A DNA stretch of 64,000 nt from Enterobacter asburiae (GTDB lineage: Bacteria > Pseudomonadota > Gammaproteobacteria > Enterobacterales > Enterobacteriaceae), in NCBI GenBank assembly GCA_011754535.1, contig JAAQVN010000001.1, positions 3,100,001 through 3,164,000 of the forward strand, given 5' to 3'. The position numbers and the translations under genes were made by a program. Below are positions 8,208 to 17,269 of the stretch, in pieces. The notes beneath the pieces are model-generated. The model had not been told where the DNA came from, did not search any database, and worked only from the letters and a program-made list of their open reading frames with translations. Position 1 is the first letter of the stretch. Every line of letters begins with the position of its first letter.

Positions 8208-9283
8208 ATATCCCTCTTATATATTTCTGTATAAATTGATTCGGAGTAATTAACAAGCGAGGGCCAATTATGTTCTTTCATAATATATTCTCGAGCGCGC
8301 ATGGTCATATTATCTATTGAACTACTATCAATATTGAGTACAGATAAGATTAACTCAGCAACGTCATTAGCCGTTGTCTCGCACTCCCATCCAATTTGGT
8401 ATTTTTTAATAATACTCGTCATATTTACCCCTCGAGTTACAAGGCACGGTAAACCAGCGTCCAAAGCTTCAAGTATAGCCATTGGAAACCCTTCATATCT
8501 TGAAGTCAAAATAAAAACATCCTTGTCATGTAGCATAGAGTTTTTATCTTTTCCATATATTGGGCCATTGAAAGTCACACCTGGAAAATTGAGTTTTTGG
8601 ATACGACCATTAAGCTCATTCTCCTCTTTGTTATTCCCTTTACCATATATAGAAAGATCTAAATTTTTCATATCATATTTATCTTTCAATATCTCCAAAG
8701 CATCCAGGAGAATGTCGGTACCTTTATGTGAGAAATCTATTCTCGAAAGATAAACAAATTTATATGGTTGACATTTATTTCTGAATATTTTGCCTTTTAT
8801 CTGAATACTTGAAAGTCCGTTACCTTCATAAAAGAAATCAGAATTCCACTGAACTGAGTTTTTAGCTTCATCTTCATTTGTAAAAATGACAGCACTCGCA
8901 TTATTTACAAAACGCTTAAAGAAAAGAAAATTAGCCAATGTTTTTTTTATAATTGATTTTTTCTGCGCACTGACAATTAGACTGGAATGAGGTTTAACAA
9001 AATATTTTTTTCCTCGAGACAATATTTTTTTCGCCAAATTAATATAGTTGTAAAAATACAACCCATGGAAAATAAATAAATCATAATCATCAAGAATTTT
9101 ATCATTAACATCATATTTGTTAATAACTTCAAACTCAGATGAATTATATACATCATTAACACAGTAGAGTGCGCTTTCCATTTTTTTACTGTATTTATTT
9201 TGCATTTCTATCATTTCAGGTAGCAAACGGCCAATACCATTTGATGCTTCAATTTTATTCCCAACGATATGTAATACTTTCAT
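8204..9283 (-). CDS. Family 4 glycosyltransferase of the O-unit
   Basis: 359 residues with GT-B architecture. The C-terminal half has the GT4 signature: YLSRIDFSHKGTDILLDAL, then RYEGFPMAILEALDAGLPCLVT with the EX7E motif (E of EGFP to E of LEAL) that contacts the donor. The N-terminal half starts MKVLHIVGNKIEASNGIGRL, the usual acceptor-side strand-loop. Retaining chemistry (alpha linkage from an alpha donor) is the family rule. It lies 44 nt after wzy and is coupled to the SDR gene by a 4-nt overlap. Its donor cannot be read from the sequence; a role in adding Fuc3NAc or a neutral hexose are both possible. Confidence 0.82.
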   Translation of the reverse strand: MKVLHIVGNKIEASNGIGRLLPEMIEMQNKYSKKMESALYCVNDVYNSSEFEVINKYDVNDKILDDYDLFIFHGLYFYNYINLAKKILSRGKKYFVKPHSSLIVSAQKKSIIKKTLANFLFFKRFVNNASAVIFTNEDEAKNSVQWNSDFFYEGNGLSSIQIKGKIFRNKCQPYKFVYLSRIDFSHKGTDILLDALEILKDKYDMKNLDLSIYGKGNNKEENELNGRIQKLNFPGVTFNGPIYGKDKNSMLHDKDVFILTSRYEGFPMAILEALDAGLPCLVTRGVNMTSIIKKYQIGWECETTANDVAELILSVLNIDSSSIDNMTMRAREYIMKEHNWPSLVNYSESIYTEIYKRDM

Positions 9284-9327
9284 ATATTCACCAAGATAAT
9301 TTATATCTCATTTATTAAAACTAAAAA

Positions 9328-10620
9328 TCAGCATAAATCATTGTTTTTTATTTTACAGGATAATTCAATGATCTTTATCGTTGCGAGGTAAAATATCATT
9401 AATACGATCATACAAAACCAAGACTTGAAGAAAAGAAAATATGAAAAGTCATTTACGATAGGTAAAGTCAAAATAGATACGATGTAAACACTACTAGCAT
9501 AAGCCCTATCTATCTTGCTGAAAGTTTCTTTAAGAAAATATAAACCAATTATATTTAGGGCTACAAAAAATGGGCCAAGTATTAAAGAAGCATCACCAAA
9601 AATCGACCAAGCGTGTGCCTGGAAATAGCTATTGGAATTGACCCATGCGTCACCTGCCGTAGGAAAGAATATAGTGATAATTTCAGCTGCCGGATCTACT
9701 GCATATATGCCAAAAAGCCCTCCTAATGGCATCCCGTAAGCAATACGAGAAAGATCCGGAGTCAGTGCCTGATAAATCATAAAGGACCCTTCAGTCTGAC
9801 CTATGAACAACCTAGCTAAAACTGAATCAAATACTTCTCCAAATGGTATATTGTGCAAAAGTATAAAGAATGCACATAAGAGCATTAGACTCATTGCAGG
9901 AATAATAGTTATAATTATGTAATTAATACGTCTTGTTGATTTTAAATATAGAATAAAAAGAATAAACAGTACAACTATAAGTTTAGATTTTTGCATGTCG
10001 TACATGCTATATATTATTATTAATAGAAGATTAATACGAAAAAGTAACCTGCCATACAAAAATTTCTTTTTATGGCAGTATGAATATACAAGTGATATAT
10101 AAGGAAAATAGACAAATATATAACCAATAAACAAACCACCAAATCCAACTTCATTCTTGAGTATTTGAGCTTTCGCTAAAGCTGCCCCATCAAAATCTCC
10201 TTTCATTGCCATTATAAAAGGAATATCACCAACTGAAAATATTTTTATAAATATTACCGCAAAGGAAAAAAATGTAATTAGCTTTACACGCAGATGTGTT
10301 GTATTTAATTTTGAAATATCAACATCAAATCGACAAATATAAGATGCAAGAGAAATCATAAGAAGAAGAATTGATATTGACAGAAACGTATATCTAAATG
10401 TTTCTATTTTTTTATCATCTGTTATAAGTGCATCAACACCGAACGACATTGGATAATTTAAAAAGGCCACTAATATTGTACCAGGAACGATCTCTACAAA
10501 CAGGGCCAAAAGGAAAATCGCTCCCAACACAGTTGGCCTGAAGCTAAAAATACGTAACCGGAAATTTGCAAATAAAGTAATTATCGCAAAAAATAGCAAC
10601 AACATCACATTAATAGCCAT
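9328..10620 (-). CDS. wzy: Wzy, O-antigen polymerase
   Basis: 430 residues, strongly hydrophobic, with roughly eleven membrane-spanning segments and one larger loop in the second half (about residues 255-330, including RLFIGQTEGSFMIYQAL). This topology and the position in an O-unit operon are the standard basis for calling Wzy, since the family has little sequence conservation. It would link lipid-bound repeat units at the periplasmic face of the inner membrane, with Wzz setting chain length. The other polytopic protein of the operon, at 12130-13380, has Wzx features, which leaves this one as the polymerase. The low G+C and many rare codons are typical of wzy genes. It lies 10 nt downstream of the preceding glycosyltransferase gene. 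Confidence 0.82.
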   Translation of the reverse strand: MAINVMLLLFFAIITLFANFRLRIFSFRPTVLGAIFLLALFVEIVPGTILVAFLNYPMSFGVDALITDDKKIETFRYTFLSISILLLMISLASYICRFDVDISKLNTTHLRVKLITFFSFAVIFIKIFSVGDIPFIMAMKGDFDGAALAKAQILKNEVGFGGLFIGYIFVYFPYISLVYSYCHKKKFLYGRLLFRINLLLIIIYSMYDMQKSKLIVVLFILFILYLKSTRRINYIIITIIPAMSLMLLCAFFILLHNIPFGEVFDSVLARLFIGQTEGSFMIYQALTPDLSRIAYGMPLGGLFGIYAVDPAAEIITIFFPTAGDAWVNSNSYFQAHAWSIFGDASLILGPFFVALNIIGLYFLKETFSKIDRAYASSVYIVSILTLPIVNDFSYFLFFKSWFCMIVLMIFYLATIKIIELSCKIKNNDLC

Positions 10621-10630
10621 CTGTATCTCT

Positions 10631-11566
10631 CTACTTCATTAGAATTTTTTTCGCTACATTAAATAATTTATAAGGCCTTATTAGTAATGTTAGCTTTTGC
10701 ACAACAAGATATGGCACAGTTACTTTATTGCCAAAGAACTTTATCCATAGGAATTTTTGTTTAAAGAGCAAAAAATCATCCCATTTTTTTAGTATCATTC
10801 TCGAAGGCAACAATGGCCAAATTTTTTCTCTCTGAAAACAGTATAAAGACTGGAGATATAAAACATTGCCTATTCTGCTTCCTTGTTGAGACAGGGAGTC
10901 ACCCTTGCGATAAAGCACAGTACACTCTTCCATATAAGAAAACATAATACCACTTCTTGAACATTTAAGCCAAAGCGGATAATCTTCGATCATTGGATAT
11001 GATTCATCAGCATAACCAACATATTCCAACACATCTTTTCTGATGAACCCTGTCGGTGCAAGCAGGTAACACTCAGAAAGAATATTTTTTAGTTGCGAAG
11101 GCTGCTTAGCACATATTTTAATTTTATCATGTTTAATCGGCTCACCATTACCATCAATTGTAAAAGGTATCATATCCGAAAAGACGATCTTGGCCGTAGA
11201 GTGATGATTAACATATTTGACGTTTAATTCAATACAATTAGGTAATAACAAATCATCGGCTGCAATTGTTTTTATCCATGAACCTGATGCCAACTTCCAT
11301 GCTTGATTACAGTTAGCTGCAACACCTTTATTTTTCTCATGAGAAATAATAACAATATCTTTAAAAAGATGTTTATTTTGCTCTTTCCAGTGCTGGGCAA
11401 TAGAAAGCGTATGATCGCTCGATCCATCATCTGAAATGATAACTTCAATCAATTTTTTATTATATGTCTGAAGAATAATACTATTCAAAGTATCAGCAAT
11501 AGTATCACCTGAATTATAAGAAATAACTGCTATTGTGATAATTTTCTTGACGTCTAAATCGACCAT
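10631..11566 (-). CDS. Family 2 glycosyltransferase of the O-unit
   Basis: 311 residues, GT-A fold. After a short leader it reads ITIAVISYNSGDTIADTLNS and VIISDDGSSDHTLS, the typical nucleotide-binding start of GT2, then IKTIAADDLLLPN, the DXD-like metal site at about residues 105-112. MIEDYPLWLKC follows at about 200. The basic C-terminus (LIRPYKLFNVAKKILMK) suggests peripheral binding to the inner membrane, where it would act on undecaprenyl-PP-linked acceptors. It differs clearly from the other GT2 at 6458-7267, so the two probably make different linkages. SD is weak (AGGC). Donor and linkage unknown. Confidence 0.8.
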   Translation of the reverse strand: MVDLDVKKIITIAVISYNSGDTIADTLNSIILQTYNKKLIEVIISDDGSSDHTLSIAQHWKEQNKHLFKDIVIISHEKNKGVAANCNQAWKLASGSWIKTIAADDLLLPNCIELNVKYVNHHSTAKIVFSDMIPFTIDGNGEPIKHDKIKICAKQPSQLKNILSECYLLAPTGFIRKDVLEYVGYADESYPMIEDYPLWLKCSRSGIMFSYMEECTVLYRKGDSLSQQGSRIGNVLYLQSLYCFQREKIWPLLPSRMILKKWDDFLLFKQKFLWIKFFGNKVTVPYLVVQKLTLLIRPYKLFNVAKKILMK

Positions 11567-11579
11567 GTAGAGCCTGTTT

Positions 11580-12119
11580 TTATTTAATTTTAGTCAATAA
11601 ACCATTTTTATTAACGTATATACCTGGTGCTAAAACAGATTTATTCACAAGCGAATTAGCACCAATAACGACATTATCTACGATATTTACACCTTTTAAA
11701 ATGATAGTATTGGAACCAATCCAACAGTTAGCACCAATTATTACTGGTGAAGTGACAAAATCGTTTTTGCTAACATTGTAACTCTCATCTATTGAATGGT
11801 CATGATCGTAAACTTTAACACTCTCACCAAAAATGGTATTTTTTCCTACCTGGATATGATGCAAGCAATTAAATGAACAATTATTATTGACAAAACAATT
11901 CTTCTTGAAAACCAATATGCCTTTACTAACAAAAACGTTTAAATTGTTTCTGGCCGATAAATTATTGATATCTAGAACAGCATTATTAACGGCTGTAATA
12001 CTTAAACCTTTACCCAACTTCGGAGAATTAAATTTGATTGTATTTTTGGTGAATACTTTCAATAAAAAGAGATATATTATATTAAGCGTAGCATGGTATG
12101 CTTTAATAATGAAGCTCAC
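11580..12119 (-). CDS. Hexapeptide-repeat acyltransferase, probable O-acetyltransferase
   Basis: 179 residues with a left-handed beta-helix in the C-terminal two thirds (IQVGKNTIFGESVKVYDHDHS, VIIGANCWIGSNTIILKGVNI, VVIGANSLVNKSVL). The segment VYDHDHSI holds the catalytic histidine region of the CysE/LacA/NodL/WbbJ-type O-acetyltransferases. The first 25 residues are hydrophobic and basic, consistent with membrane attachment. It lies between wzx (10 nt) and a GT2 gene (13 nt) in the O-unit operon, with TAGGAAA as ribosome binding site. O-acetylation of the repeat unit is the expected role. It could instead be the amino-sugar N-acetyltransferase, but it lacks the FdtC/QdtC/WxcM block seen in the gene at 4089. 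Confidence 0.75.
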   Translation of the reverse strand: MSFIIKAYHATLNIIYLFLLKVFTKNTIKFNSPKLGKGLSITAVNNAVLDINNLSARNNLNVFVSKGILVFKKNCFVNNNCSFNCLHHIQVGKNTIFGESVKVYDHDHSIDESYNVSKNDFVTSPVIIGANCWIGSNTIILKGVNIVDNVVIGANSLVNKSVLAPGIYVNKNGLLTKIK

Positions 12120-12129
12120 ATTGATTTTC

Positions 12130-13380
12130 CTATGCTAAGATTCTTCTAACATTAGTAATTATAACGACAGCATATACTATATAGCTTATCAGATAAGCAT
12201 AATTAGCACCATGCAGTAAAAAAATTGGGATCAATATATATGACAAAACAACAAAAATTATACCAAAGAATACTTCAGTGAATAAGTACCATTTCACTGC
12301 ACATCGTGAAAGCATTGGAAAGGCATATAGCCATGCAACTATTTTTATCACGTCCCCACATAACTGAACCGAAAAGAGATCTCTTGCCCCACTAAATTCA
12401 CTTGTGAATAATATATGAATTAAGAAGTCTCTACATGCATAAACCATAACTGCAATTAAAGATATAATCGGGACAATTATTTTTGCAGTAGACGTAACTT
12501 CGTGCATAATGCTGTCTGCGTCATTTAATTGAGACAACTTAGGCAAATAATAGGTACTCAGTGCTATAGTAATCACACCTAAGTAAACCTCAGAAATTTT
12601 CCATACTGACTGCCAGAGACCAGTTCCCTGCCAGCCTGTATATTGCACCATAATATTTCGGGTAATCAGTAATGCTACAGGCATGACTAGAGCGCTCGTC
12701 ATCGCCATAAGCACATATTTACCAATACCGTTGAATGCTGATAATTTAATACTTCCGATAAAGTTTTTTATCTGCATCCATTTTTGGTTTATATTAACAA
12801 GCAATATAACTAAACCAATCAAAGCTGTTTGAATTGCTGCTGCTAAGATTGCTCCTTGAATATTATAGCGAACAATCAAAAAAATCATGACGACACTAGA
12901 ACATGTCACAGATAAAAAATTTATAGCAATGAAACGTCTATGATTTTGAAAGCCATTGATTATAGATAAAAACAGGGTACCCAGCGCCGAAAGTGGTAAT
13001 AATAGTACTGTTAATGTAATAATCCAATGGAATTGGATATCACCAAAAAAATATTCAGATAGTTTATCCGAGGCTAATAGAGAAACAGGCAATAATATTA
13101 AAAATATAGCTACTACCCAAATTAATGAAGCTCGCCACCAAGGCGAGCATTCATTATAACCACTCTTGCTGTATTCGGAAGTATACCTTACTACACCGTT
13201 ACTGACTGGAGCATTGATGACTCCATTTAATACCGTTACGAATCCTTGAATCTGACCAAGAAGGGCCATCCCAGACGGCCCTGTATAAATTGCAACTACC
13301 TTCGCAATAGCAAATCCCATAGCCATTTTGGCCAGGGTTAATACACCTGTTGAGGCAGTTACTTTTAATAGTTTTTTCAT
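12130..13380 (-). CDS. wzx: Wzx, O-unit flippase (WzxE-like)
   Basis: 416 residues with about 12 transmembrane segments, of the polysaccharide transporter (MOP/MATE-like) superfamily. It begins [37 protein letters not shown] and has the paired internal motif around [19 protein letters not shown] and [16 protein letters not shown], which closely recalls WzxE, the enterobacterial common antigen flippase, also 416 residues. It would translocate undecaprenyl-PP-linked O-units to the periplasm. It overlaps the fdtB stop by 4 nt (ATGA). Resemblance to WzxE, whose substrate contains the related sugar Fuc4NAc, suggests that the flippase travelled with the amino-sugar genes. Confidence 0.88.
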   Translation of the reverse strand: MKKLLKVTASTGVLTLAKMAMGFAIAKVVAIYTGPSGMALLGQIQGFVTVLNGVINAPVSNGVVRYTSEYSKSGYNECSPWWRASLIWVVAIFLILLPVSLLASDKLSEYFFGDIQFHWIITLTVLLLPLSALGTLFLSIINGFQNHRRFIAINFLSVTCSSVVMIFLIVRYNIQGAILAAAIQTALIGLVILLVNINQKWMQIKNFIGSIKLSAFNGIGKYVLMAMTSALVMPVALLITRNIMVQYTGWQGTGLWQSVWKISEVYLGVITIALSTYYLPKLSQLNDADSIMHEVTSTAKIIVPIISLIAVMVYACRDFLIHILFTSEFSGARDLFSVQLCGDVIKIVAWLYAFPMLSRCAVKWYLFTEVFFGIIFVVLSYILIPIFLLHGANYAYLISYIVYAVVIITNVRRILA

Positions 13381-14480
13381 CCGACAAAACCATTTAAGGC
13401 ATTAATTACGCTATTAATGTCTTCATCTGACATCGTCGGGTCCATGGGAATAGATAACACTTTAGCATGTAAACTTTCTGTTAACGGTAAGGAAAGTTCC
13501 TTCATGTCATTATAAGCATTTTGTTTATGAGGTGGTATAGGATAATGGATGAGTGATTGAATATTATGTTTATTAAGCCAGCGTTGTAATTCTTCTCGCT
13601 GATTAGTTTTCAGAACAAATAAATGCCATACGTGGTTTTCCATATTTTCAATATACGGTAACTCAACCAATGGGTTTTTTATTTCTGAAAGGTAACGTTG
13701 CGCAATTCCCTGTCGAATTTTCACATCATTATCCAACGTTTTCAATTTTACACGTAAGATAGCAGCTTGTATTTCATCAAGACGACTGTTAACACCCTGG
13801 TATATATTCAAATATTTCTGCTCAGAACCATAATTCCTTAGTGCTTTTAAAATATTATATAATTCTGAGTCATTTGTTGTGATAGCGCCTGCATCCCCCA
13901 GAGCTCCAAGATTTTTGCCCGGATAAAAACTGAAACCAGCAGCATCTCCCCAGCTCCCAGCTCGTTTCCCATCAATTTGAGCGCCGTGAGCCTGAGCACA
14001 GTCCTCAAGCACGAGTAAATTGTTTTCGCGAGCAATCTCCATAATTTCTTTCATTGGAGAGATTTGGCCATAGAGATGCACAGGCAAAATGGCCCTTGTT
14101 TTATCTGAAATTGCTGCGCGAATATCTTTTGCGCTTAAATTGAAAGTATGTTCATCTGGCTCAACTAAAACAGGAATGAGATCATTTTCTGTAATAGCCA
14201 ATACAGAGGCAATATAAGTGTTACCTTGAACAATAACCTCATCGCCACTTTTTAATTTCCCCATCTCTTTCCATGCTCTAAGAACTAAAGTGAGAGCATC
14301 CAGACCATTCGCAACACCAAGTGCATAGTTAGTTTGACAATATTCTGAAAACTCTTCCTCGAAAGCCTTAAGTTCCTCACCCATAATGTACCAGCCGGAA
14401 TCAATTACTTTCTCGATAGCACTAAGTAGTTCATTCTTTTGACGATTATTTATTTTTTTGAGATTTAAGAAGTCAACCAT
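13377..14480 (-). CDS. fdtB: dTDP-3-keto-6-deoxyhexose aminotransferase (FdtB/QdtB type)
   Basis: 367-residue PLP enzyme of the DegT/DnrJ/EryC1 family. Signatures: [11 protein letters not shown] near residue 55, [15 protein letters not shown] at 82-96, [10 protein letters not shown] (Asp that pairs with the PLP ring nitrogen, D160) and [15 protein letters not shown] with the Schiff-base lysine K189. NTYIAS and HKQNAY are as in sugar 3-aminotransferases. It follows fdtA and would aminate C3 of the dTDP-3-keto sugar with glutamate as donor. The FdtB versus QdtB distinction follows the stereochemistry set by the preceding isomerase. AAAGGTG lies 7 nt before the start; an 80-nt gap separates it from fdtA. 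Confidence 0.85.
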   Translation of the reverse strand: MVDFLNLKKINNRQKNELLSAIEKVIDSGWYIMGEELKAFEEEFSEYCQTNYALGVANGLDALTLVLRAWKEMGKLKSGDEVIVQGNTYIASVLAITENDLIPVLVEPDEHTFNLSAKDIRAAISDKTRAILPVHLYGQISPMKEIMEIARENNLLVLEDCAQAHGAQIDGKRAGSWGDAAGFSFYPGKNLGALGDAGAITTNDSELYNILKALRNYGSEQKYLNIYQGVNSRLDEIQAAILRVKLKTLDNDVKIRQGIAQRYLSEIKNPLVELPYIENMENHVWHLFVLKTNQREELQRWLNKHNIQSLIHYPIPPHKQNAYNDMKELSLPLTESLHAKVLSIPMDPTMSDEDINSVINALNGFVG

Positions 14481-14560
14481 TTTGCACCTTTATTTTCCGT
14501 AGATTATGAAGTATTAGGTAATTTGAATCGAAGATGATTATTTACTTGCCACTGGACAAG

Positions 14561-14968
14561 TCATTCCTGCTGTTGTTGTGCTAAATTTTTAAATGCAGAA
14601 TAATCTCTGATGTAGTCTGATTCTTCATATTCCATATCTGCGATTACCATCAGAACACAATCTTCCGTAAAATCGGTCATTTCTCGCCAAATAAATGAGT
14701 CGATAAGAAGGCCCTGCGTCGGATTATCTAATACAATACTGACACGCTCGGTGCCATCATCAAGTATAAAACGACAACTTCCCTTGACTGCAATTGCAAC
14801 TTGCTTTAGCTTCCGATGCGCATGAAAACCCCGAGTTACACCTTCCTTTGTATCAAAAATATAATACACTCTCCTTATATCAAAGGGGATATTATTTTCT
14901 CTTTCCAGAGATACTAATGCGCCTCTTTCATCGCCGTGAACCTGAAGAGGAATAAAATCTATTTTCAT
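14561..14968 (-). CDS. fdtA: dTDP-4-keto-6-deoxyglucose 3,4-ketoisomerase (FdtA/QdtA)
   Basis: 135-residue single-domain cupin of the WxcM C-terminal family, converting dTDP-4-keto-6-deoxyglucose to the 3-keto isomer. The active-site histidines are H49 and H51 in [10 protein letters not shown]; other family marks are the N-terminal [19 protein letters not shown] and FIWREMTDF. Its start overlaps the rmlA stop (ATGA), so supply of substrate and its use are coupled. FdtA and QdtA differ in the stereochemistry at C4 of the product. Arg at the DERG position looks FdtA-like (galacto, Fuc3NAc), but Arg95 in IWREM may look QdtA-like, so the symbol is a best guess. Confidence 0.82.
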   Translation of the reverse strand: MKIDFIPLQVHGDERGALVSLERENNIPFDIRRVYYIFDTKEGVTRGFHAHRKLKQVAIAVKGSCRFILDDGTERVSIVLDNPTQGLLIDSFIWREMTDFTEDCVLMVIADMEYEESDYIRDYSAFKNLAQQQQE

Positions 14969-15834
14969 ATATGATTAGCCAACTTCATCAAATATTGCCC
15001 ATAATGATTTTTGCTTAAAATACTTCCTAATTTAAATAAATCATCTTTGCTTAACCATCCATTACGCCACGCGATCTCTTCAGGACATGCAACCATCATG
15101 CCTTGGCGCTTTTGAACAGTCTCAACAAAACTACCAGCTTCAATTAAACTATCATGAGTTCCCGTATCGAGCCAGGCAAAACCTCGTCCTAACAGCTCAA
15201 CGTTCAAATTATTATTATTAAGGTATACTTCGTTGACTGTAGTTATTTCTAATTCACCTCTTGATGAAGGCTTTATATTTTTTGCGATATTGATCACATC
15301 GTTATCATAAAAATAAAGGCCTGTTACTGCCCAGTTTGATTTAGGATTTTTAGGTTTTTCTTCAATACTCAATGCTTTAAACTTGTCATCAAACTCAACA
15401 ACACCAAAACGTTCGGGGTCCATCACCTGGTAACCAAAGACAGTTGCTCCGCTGGTTCTATTACTTGCCATTTGCAGTTTTGGTGTAAATCCTTGTCCGA
15501 AGAAAATATTATCTCCTAACACAAGACAAACCGATTCATTACCAATGAAATCCTCACCAATTATAAAAGCCTGCGCAAGACCATCAGGACTTGGCTGAAT
15601 CGCATAACTTAAATTGATTCCAAATTGACTACCATCACCTAATAATCTGATAAATCCAGCCTGGTCCTCAGGCGTTGTAATGATCAGAATATCCTGTATA
15701 CCAGCCAGCAATAACACAGATAACGGATAATAAATCATAGGTTTATCATAAATAGGCAGCAATTGCTTAGAAACACCCATAGTTATCGGATAAAGTCTTG
15801 TTCCAGAACCACCCGCGAGAATAATGCCTTTCAT
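14965..15834 (-). CDS. rmlA: Glucose-1-phosphate thymidylyltransferase
   Basis: 289-residue enzyme making dTDP-glucose from dTTP and glucose 1-phosphate. The nucleotidyl transferase start is [33 protein letters not shown], with the sugar site [10 protein letters not shown] near residue 108 and the EEKP motif near 162. Length is that of RfbA/RffH. The first codon overlaps the last base of the rmlB stop (TGATG). Base composition is AT-rich like the O-unit genes and unlike the 5' two thirds of rmlB. No rmlC or rmlD follows, so rhamnose is not made here; the pathway branches to fdtA. Confidence 0.95.
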   Translation of the reverse strand: MKGIILAGGSGTRLYPITMGVSKQLLPIYDKPMIYYPLSVLLLAGIQDILIITTPEDQAGFIRLLGDGSQFGINLSYAIQPSPDGLAQAFIIGEDFIGNESVCLVLGDNIFFGQGFTPKLQMASNRTSGATVFGYQVMDPERFGVVEFDDKFKALSIEEKPKNPKSNWAVTGLYFYDNDVINIAKNIKPSSRGELEITTVNEVYLNNNNLNVELLGRGFAWLDTGTHDSLIEAGSFVETVQKRQGMMVACPEEIAWRNGWLSKDDLFKLGSILSKNHYGQYLMKLANHI

Positions 15835-16919
15835 CAGTTATTTTCTCCATATTGTTTTGAAAGCCATGAAGCATATGCTCCACTTTTTACATTATTTACC
15901 CACGATTCATTAGATAAATACCACATAACTGTTTTACGAATACCACTCTCGAAAGTTTCTTGAGGATGCCAACCTAGCGCATTACCAATTTTAGTTGCAT
16001 CAATTGCATAACGACGATCGTGCCCAGGCCGATCCTTAACATAAGTGATCTGATCGCGGTAAGAACCTTCTTTCGGCACAATTTCATCCAGCAGGTCGCA
16101 AATTGTATGTACCACCTCCAGGTTCTGCTTCTCGTTATGACCGCCAATATTGTACGTCTCACCCGGTTTCCCTTGAGTGACAACGGTATACAGCGCACGC
16201 GCATGATCTTCGACATACAACCAGTCACGGATCTGATCGCCTTTACCGTAAATTGGCAGCGCTTTACCTTCCAGCGCATTCAGGATAACCAACGGGATCA
16301 GTTTTTCCGGGAAATGGTACGGGCCGTAATTATTTGAACAGTTGGTGACGATGGTCGGGAAACCGTAGGTACGAAGCCAGGCACGAACGAGGTGATCGCT
16401 GGAGGCTTTCGACGCTGAATATGGGCTGCTAGGCGCATACGCTGTGGTTTCAGTGAAGAGTGGCAGCTCAGCTGATTCAGGATGCTCATCAGGATGCGGC
16501 AAATCACCATACACTTCGTCGGTAGAGATGTGATGGAAGCGAAACGCTTTCTTCGCCTCCTCATCCAGCGTGGACCAGTACGCACGGGCGGCTTCCAGCA
16601 GCACATAAGTGCCGACGATGTTGGTTTCGATAAACGCTGCCGGGCCCGTAATAGAACGGTCAACGTGGCTTTCAGCGGCCAGATGCATAACAGCATCGGG
16701 TTTATGCGTGGCGAAGATGTGATCCATAGCATCTTTGTCACAAATATCCGCATGCTCAAAGACATATCGGTCGCTATCACTGACTTCAGTAAGCGACTCA
16801 AGATTACCGGCATACGTCAGTTTATCCACGTTGACGACATCGTCCTTGGTATTTTTAATAATATGTCGTACTACCGCTGAGCCGATAAATCCGGCTCCGC
16901 CCGTCACAAGAATTTTCAC
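15834..16919 (-). CDS. rmlB: dTDP-glucose 4,6-dehydratase
   Basis: 361-residue extended SDR that makes dTDP-4-keto-6-deoxyglucose. Motifs: [17 protein letters not shown] at the N-terminus, STDEVYGDL with the catalytic Asp/Glu pair near residue 134, and [11 protein letters not shown] (Tyr-x3-Lys). The start is the GTG at 16919, as in E. coli rfbB; an in-frame ATG further up lies inside the JUMPstart and is rejected. It is the first gene of the O-unit operon, 78 nt after the JUMPstart. The 5' part has backbone composition, while the last 200 or so bases (15834 to about 16030) are markedly AT-rich, so the gene looks like a recombinant. Confidence 0.96.
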   Translation of the reverse strand: MKILVTGGAGFIGSAVVRHIIKNTKDDVVNVDKLTYAGNLESLTEVSDSDRYVFEHADICDKDAMDHIFATHKPDAVMHLAAESHVDRSITGPAAFIETNIVGTYVLLEAARAYWSTLDEEAKKAFRFHHISTDEVYGDLPHPDEHPESAELPLFTETTAYAPSSPYSASKASSDHLVRAWLRTYGFPTIVTNCSNNYGPYHFPEKLIPLVILNALEGKALPIYGKGDQIRDWLYVEDHARALYTVVTQGKPGETYNIGGHNEKQNLEVVHTICDLLDEIVPKEGSYRDQITYVKDRPGHDRRYAIDATKIGNALGWHPQETFESGIRKTVMWYLSNESWVNNVKSGAYASWLSKQYGENN

Positions 16920-16997
16920 GTTATCTGTTCCATCTGTTGGAAATGTCTGGATACTTACGCTCTGAACCCAATCGTTTTTGACGGTTTCAGAAATTAG

Positions 16998-17036
16998 CAC
17001 GCTACCGCCCCTGGCTTAACAGCTACCAGTGCACTG
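16998..17036 (-). promoter_or_regulatory. JUMPstart with ops element, leader of the O-unit operon
   Basis: The minus strand reads CAGTGCACTGGTAGC at 17036-17022 and ends in GGCGGTAGCGTG (ops, 17009-16998), a near-perfect copy of the 39-bp JUMPstart. RfaH loads on RNA polymerase paused at ops and suppresses polarity in long surface-polysaccharide operons. It is 78 nt upstream of the rmlB GTG. Confidence 0.95.
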
Positions 17037-17186
17037 AGCGATGTTTGATTAAATGATTTTACTTGTCTGGTTACAGACAAAAACTGGCGTTAATTGTCGT
17101 CCTAAACGACCTCAGAAACAAGCACAAATCGCTACAAAGCTGCTGAGATTTGAATCAGATAACCCTATGTAATCATTGAAGTTAAT

Positions 17187-17248
17187 AACAAAAAAACGGC
17201 AGTTATCATTTTGGTTATGTCTCAACACCAAAATGATAACTGCCGTTT
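17187..17248 (-). terminator. galF terminator
   Basis: A perfect 21-bp stem (17194-17214 with 17228-17248) with a 13-nt loop is followed on the minus strand by a run of seven T. It isolates the O-unit operon promoter region from galF transcription. Confidence 0.92.
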
Positions 17249-17269
17249 GTTCTGGTCGTAGAAGGAATA

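Noticed and set aside
14561..15834. Rhamnose pathway
   Set aside because: rmlB and rmlA are present but rmlC and rmlD are absent, and fdtA/fdtB follow, so dTDP-rhamnose is not predicted from this locus.
16920..17000. N-terminal extension of RmlB to an ATG inside the JUMPstart
   Set aside because: The known RfbB N-terminus begins at the GTG at 16919; the extension would translate the ops region.
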